Source of the DNA: Bifidobacterium xylocopae
GTDB lineage: Bacteria; Actinomycetota; Actinomycetes; Actinomycetales; Bifidobacteriaceae
Length of the DNA stretch: 37,686 bases
Assembly (NCBI RefSeq): GCF_003315615.1
Contig: NZ_PDCH01000015.1
Span: 1 to 37,686 of the forward strand
Direction of reading: 5' to 3'
The position numbers and the translations under genes are program-made. Position 1 is the stretch's first letter. Each line of letters starts with the position of its first letter. The notes beneath the pieces are model-generated. The model was not told where the DNA came from. It saw only the letters and a list, made by a program, of their open reading frames with translations, and searched no databases. Shown here piece after piece: positions 34,391 through 37,686 of this stretch.

Positions 34391-35092
34391 TCAACAATTC
34401 CAGCGCTTGAGGACGTTGTCTCCTTTGTAGCGCCCCAGGACACCATAGTGGGCCGTACTCATGCGCAGGAGCCGGGCGGCTGACGGATCAAGCCCCAGCC
34501 ATTGGGTCGCGAGGATGCGAAGAACATGAGCATGGGCGACCAGCAGCACACGTTGCCCCTGTTCGACCATCGGCTGCAACTGGCGCACCACAGCCAGCGT
34601 CCTTACTCCCACCTGCTCCAGGCTCTCACCAACACTGTCGCGCACGGAGACACTGCCGCCCGAAGGCAGCGGCGCCTCGCGGTCACCGCCCAGCCGGGCA
34701 TCGATCGTCTCGGGACCATCCTCCCACAATTTCCAGGACCATCCCATGAGTCGCGCGACTTCACCCTCCCTTCGGCCTTCGGCCCGCCCGTAATCCCATT
34801 CAGCGAGTGCATCCAAGATCGCCGCCTGTCCGAAACCGGCCAGGCTTGCCGTCTGCCGGGCCCGTTCCAGGGGACTGGAGAAGACGCACCCCTCGTCGAA
34901 CCCCTCCGGGAACTCCCGGGCCAGGCGCAGGCCTACCTTGACGGCCTGCCGTCGTCCTTGCTCGACCAAAGGCAGGTCGGTCCTGCCTGTGTATTGCCCT
35001 GACCGGCTCCACTCCGTCTCTCCGTGGCGCAGGAGCACCAAACAGCCTCTCGCTTCAGCCTCATCGCTGGCAAACTGAGCCATCTCTACCAT
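34391..35092 (-). CDS. Histidine phosphatase family protein (phosphoglycerate mutase-like)
   Basis: 233 residues. The catalytic RHGE motif is in LVLLRHGETEWSRSGQYTGR (about 18-37), with the second-half His in LLVAHAHVLRILATQWLGL. Other landmarks are the phosphate-pocket Arg in FSSPLERARQTA and the acid region DYGRAEG. The family removes phosphate from small metabolites or proteins through a phosphohistidine. Actinobacterial members of this length are often acid or phosphoglycolate-type phosphatases; the substrate is not predictable here. ATG 35092 or 35083 may be used. It is upstream of, and on the same strand as, dnaK, with the HAIR region between them. Confidence 0.87.
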   Translation of the reverse strand: MVEMAQFASDEAEARGCLVLLRHGETEWSRSGQYTGRTDLPLVEQGRRQAVKVGLRLAREFPEGFDEGCVFSSPLERARQTASLAGFGQAAILDALAEWDYGRAEGRREGEVARLMGWSWKLWEDGPETIDARLGGDREAPLPSGGSVSVRDSVGESLEQVGVRTLAVVRQLQPMVEQGQRVLLVAHAHVLRILATQWLGLDPSAARLLRMSTAHYGVLGRYKGDNVLKRWNC

Positions 35093-35178
35093 GGTTCCAG
35101 CCTAGCATCCGTCCTCGTCGTCCCACCTTCACCCATTGGCCCATACGCCGCAGCCGCGCCCTGTGCGATAATGGGGAC

Positions 35179-35556
35179 ATGAGTCAAGCGGACGGGCATG
35201 ACATGAGCGCTACAGCCGATAGTGCGGTGGCGAAATTCCACGCGATAGACGAGAAGGTCGATGCAATGCGGTCTCAAGTGAACGCCGACCCCGATTCCCT
35301 CGGGGACAAACTGCTCAAGTTCGCCTTGCCCAGCCTCGCCGGGCTGTTGGCCGGCAAGCTGTTCAAATCGGTATGGGATTCCCGCAATACGGCCCGTAAC
35401 AACGGCATCGAGCAACATGACGACGGCCAGGAGCAGGAGAGCATGGTCGCCAGCCTGGTCTTCGCCGCTCTGTCCGCCGCCCTGACCGCCGTGGTGTCTG
35501 AACTTTCTGATCGGGGCTCCCAAGCTCTGGTGAGCAGACGCCACCGGCGCTCCTGA
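35179..35556 (+). CDS. DUF4235 small membrane protein
   Basis: 125 residues. After a polar N-terminus (about 1-42) there is one amphipathic or membrane segment, LLKFALPSLAGLLAGKLFKS (about 45-64), then a polar loop. A second hydrophobic segment, VASLVFAALSAALTAVVSEL, lies at about 90-109, and the tail is basic. The GLLAGKLFKSVWD and ALSAALTAVVSEL pattern fits the actinobacterial DUF4235 family, whose function is unknown. It is divergent from the histidine phosphatase, with 86 bases between the two starts. An ATG at 35203 is a possible later start. Confidence 0.75.
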   Translation: MSQADGHDMSATADSAVAKFHAIDEKVDAMRSQVNADPDSLGDKLLKFALPSLAGLLAGKLFKSVWDSRNTARNNGIEQHDDGQEQESMVASLVFAALSAALTAVVSELSDRGSQALVSRRHRRS

Positions 35557-35681
35557 CCCTGTGCCCCACCGCGATTGCACGATCCACTGTCGGGCAACGC
35601 CGCATAGCACAGGCTCGCCACTTATTCGGGTGACATAATTTCACACATATCCCTTGTGTACCGGTCTGTTCTGCTGCAACA

Positions 35682-36533
35682 ATGTCTCATATGACGAATA
35701 CCCAAAAGACTACCGAAAGCATACAGGATGACCAGGCCGCGGAGGCCTTCCCGGCACCCAATGACACGATACGGACACTGCTCGGCCGCCGGTCCATCCG
35801 TGCGTTCGCGGATGAACCCCTGGACCAGGGCATCATCGCAGCATTGGAGGCCTCAGCCCAACATGCGGCAACCAGCCGCTACTTCAACGAATGGTCCGCC
35901 ATTCGAATCACGGATCCATCCATAGCCCAGGCAATCGCCGATGAGGCCCACCAGAACTACATCACCCAAGCGCCCCTACTCTATATTTTCCTGGCTGACC
36001 AACGACGCAACGCCGACCTCATCGCCGCCGAGGAGACGAAGCACAGCGAATCGGATGACGGCTTCATCCTGAACACCAGCTACGCTTTCCTGCAGGCCCA
36101 GAACGACGCTGTCCTGGCCCTGCACGCTATGGAGACCGCCGCCTACTCCATGAACCTGGGATGTGTGATTCTCGGCTCCATCATGAACGATCCGGATGCC
36201 TTGATCGACTTGCTCCACCTACCCAAGCTGGTCTATCCTGTCCTGGGCCTGGCCATCGGCAAACCAGCCCAGGATCCAGCGCCGAAGCCACGCATGCCCC
36301 GGCCCGCTCAGATTTTCGAAAACACCTACCAGCGAGCCAACGAAGAGGAAATCAACAAGGCCCTTCAGGACTTTGACCGGACCGTCTTCCGCTACTACCG
36401 AGACATCCGCCACATGGACGCCCCACGCAAGACCTATAGCCAGATCATGGCCGACAAGGCGTTCGGCACTGCCGACGGTCACAGGCCCATGGCGGATTCA
36501 ATCAGCCGACAGGGTTTCGACTGGACCAAATAA
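35682..36533 (+). CDS. Nitroreductase-family flavoprotein (NfsA-like)
   Basis: 283 residues. The FMN-binding nitroreductase signature RRSIRAFADEPLDQ is at about 36-49. SAQHAATSRYFNEWS, DAVLALHAMETAAYSMNLGCVILGS, YPVLGLAIGKP and a C-terminal FDWTK end match NAD(P)H-dependent NfsA-type oxidoreductases. It probably reduces quinones, nitro compounds or flavins. ATG 35682 or 35691 could be the start; no clear Shine-Dalgarno sequence is seen. The gene is flanked by a DUF4235 gene and a strong hairpin. Confidence 0.9.
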   Translation: MSHMTNTQKTTESIQDDQAAEAFPAPNDTIRTLLGRRSIRAFADEPLDQGIIAALEASAQHAATSRYFNEWSAIRITDPSIAQAIADEAHQNYITQAPLLYIFLADQRRNADLIAAEETKHSESDDGFILNTSYAFLQAQNDAVLALHAMETAAYSMNLGCVILGSIMNDPDALIDLLHLPKLVYPVLGLAIGKPAQDPAPKPRMPRPAQIFENTYQRANEEEINKALQDFDRTVFRYYRDIRHMDAPRKTYSQIMADKAFGTADGHRPMADSISRQGFDWTK

Positions 36534-36546
36534 GCACTGGAGGACT

Positions 36547-36595
36547 ACCGGCCATCGATGCCACTCAACTGTGTCATCGGCATCGCGCGGCCGGT
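36547..36595 (+). terminator. Long hairpin after the nitroreductase
   Basis: Two stacked stems: ACCGGCC (36547-36553) with GGCCGGT (36589-36595), and CGATGCC (36556-36562) with GGCATCG (36579-36585). It starts 14 bases after the nitroreductase stop and 31 bases beyond the convergent small CxxC gene, so it may terminate both. Confidence 0.7.
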
Positions 36596-36625
36596 GGTGT
36601 GTGAACATTCGGACCTTGCCTGCAT

Positions 36626-36877
36626 TCACCGCCGCCGGGGTTTGTATCCTCGTTTCCGCGACCTGCGCTTACCTCGTCCCGCCCCATAGACGGCATACAC
36701 ATATCCGCCAGGTTCGTGGCTTGTCAGGTGCCAACAGCCGCAGTATTCACAGCGGTAGACCCAAAGCTCTACCCCGCGTTCCACGTAACTCTGATCCGCA
36801 GCCTGTTCAGCCACGGTTCTACTCTTATACATGATCTTGGAAGTGGACGCGCAACGCTTAGGCACAAAATAGTGCAT
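36626..36877 (-). CDS. Small CxxC-type putative zinc-binding protein
   Basis: 83 residues. Cys9 and the cluster RCEYCGCWHLT (Cys43, Cys46, Cys48, His50) suggest a small zinc ribbon. An Ala-rich helix (TVAEQAADQSYVERG) lies between them and the C-terminal 20 residues are strongly basic. A strong AAGGAGG sits about 9 bases upstream of the ATG at 36877, which argues for a real gene. The basic tail suggests nucleic-acid binding. The C-x30-YRCxxCxxWHLT layout recalls small uncharacterised actinobacterial and phage proteins; no function is known to me. Confidence 0.7.
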   Translation of the reverse strand: MHYFVPKRCASTSKIMYKSRTVAEQAADQSYVERGVELWVYRCEYCGCWHLTSHEPGGYVYAVYGAGRGKRRSRKRGYKPRRR

Positions 36878-37587
36878 GGCCGGCGTCCTCCTTCCGTCGC
36901 TGTCGTACCATGTCGTGACCTGACCATGGTCCAGGATATAACGCCCTTAAGCCCGCAAACATGATTGCACGAAGGTTCGTTGTCGTTGGCACTGGTAAGG
37001 TAGCTCAAAACTGCGGTTTTCAAAATCCGACATTACCTCGCCAACGTCCTATCCCCCGACGGGCATAGGAAAAGCGCAACCGGCCAGACAATACGCCATC
37101 AACACGGCTCATAACTCATTACTGAGCATACTGTTCAAGACTCACAAGCCTTGGCGAACCCAGTTCCAAGCCTGGGATTCCACACACAAGTCATGAAGAA
37201 ACCCCTGGATCTGGGTATTCCATCATTACAGGGCATTCCCGTCTCTAAACAGTGCGTGAACCCGCAGGAACGAACCGAGCCGATGGCCTACCTTGCTCAT
37301 CTGCTGTTTTCGCTTCCCAAGTATTGAGGTAGTTCCAGTAACACGCTGACACAGGTTGACAGCAGACTCCTGGTTTTCCGATCCGCTCAGATTCAAGGCC
37401 CGATCAAAAGACTCCTGCATCATTGACCTAAATCAATTGCTTAACTCGTTCAACGTTTTAGCCTCTGAAAAATACCAATACCAGAAACTTCATTCTTGAA
37501 GTAACTGAAGGTCAATTCGTGCCGCAACAGCGCTTAACCCAAATAACTCCGTACGTGAGTCTCTGTGTTTGTGGTGGTGGTATGCGG
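36878..37587 (-). other. Non-coding region between the small CxxC gene and the rRNA operon tail
   Basis: No gene is supported in these 710 bases. A 65-codon frame at 37226-37423 (-) lacks a ribosome-binding site and recognisable similarity. The stretch is visibly more AT-rich than the coding regions. I saw no tRNA cloverleaf here. Confidence 0.5.
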
Positions 37588-37620
37588 GCGGGCCCGGGGA
37601 GCGTTCGCTCTCCGGGCCCG
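37588..37620 (-). terminator. Hairpin after the 5S rRNA
   Basis: GC-rich stem of about 13 bp (CGGGCCCGG...CGGGCCCG arms, one mismatch) around a short loop, starting about 14 bases after the 5S 3' end on the - strand. Its position suits the terminator of the rRNA operon; there is no T-run. Confidence 0.75.
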
Positions 37621-37633
37621 TCCTTACGTGTGA

Positions 37634-37686
37634 TTTGCGGTGGTGTGCTACTCTCCCACACCCTCCCGGGTGCAGTACCATCGCCG
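37634..37686 (-). rRNA. rrf: 5S rRNA, 3' part, cut by the window edge
   Basis: Read on the - strand the last 53 bases contain GATGGTACTGCACCC, then GGGAGGGTGTGGGAGAGTAG, the highly conserved 3' half of bacterial 5S rRNA. The 5' half, and presumably 23S and 16S, lie beyond the right edge. The 3' end is placed to within a few bases. Confidence 0.93.

Noticed and set aside
34389-34411. ACTCAA...CTTGAG near the histidine phosphatase stop as a second HAIR
   Set aside because: The arms are in the opposite order and 11 bases apart, and they lie mostly in coding sequence; chance is more likely.
36960-37060. Possible tRNA-like folding around GGTAAGGTAGCTC
   Set aside because: No TpsiC arm, no anticodon stem and no matching acceptor stem could be built.

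Overview
The window looks like chromosomal DNA of a Bifidobacterium. The points in favour are high-GC coding sequence, a dnaK-grpE-dnaJ-hspR heat-shock operon with a HAIR operator, the mevalonate route to isoprenoids, a DUF4235 protein, and the 3' end of a 5S rRNA at the right edge. Gene content would fit an insect-gut lineage such as the B. asteroides group, but that is inference and no species was determined.

Layout, left to right. 1-1454 is the 3' part of a surface protein with RCC1 repeats and an LPxxG-type anchor. 1631-5443 is a first nucleoside-use module on the + strand: two identical-core operators, an MHS-family transporter, a LacI regulator and a nucleoside hydrolase. 5575-6945 is a decayed pyruvate oxidase gene on the - strand. 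7236-9989 (-) is a MalY/PatB C-S lyase followed by an NhaC-family transporter. 9990-13785 is gene-poor, looks less GC-rich than its flanks, and holds one intact gene, an AAA_14/DUF4143 ATPase, among unrecognisable debris. 13879-18400 (-) carries a DEAD-box RNA helicase with an RG-rich tail and a short UvrA-like protein. 19028-23877 (-) is the mevalonate cluster in the order mevalonate kinase, diphosphomevalonate decarboxylase, phosphomevalonate kinase, type 2 IPP isomerase. 24109-29802 is a second nucleoside module: a 14-TM-type MFS transporter and two nucleoside hydrolase-family genes (-), next to a divergent gene fusing a LacI regulator to a ribokinase. 29824-34125 (-) is the heat-shock operon, with HAIR upstream of dnaK. 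34391-36877 holds a histidine phosphatase, a DUF4235 protein, a nitroreductase and a small CxxC protein. From 37588 to the right edge is the tail of an rRNA operon on the - strand.

How the parts fit: both nucleoside modules would import nucleosides, split them into base plus ribose, and in the second module phosphorylate the ribose. There the regulator and the ribokinase are one polypeptide. One of the three hydrolase paralogues (26733-27674) is an intact frame that has lost several hallmark active-site residues. These two observations, with the promoter-embedded operators around them, are the most interesting part of the window. I saw no CRISPR array, tRNA or intact mobile element.
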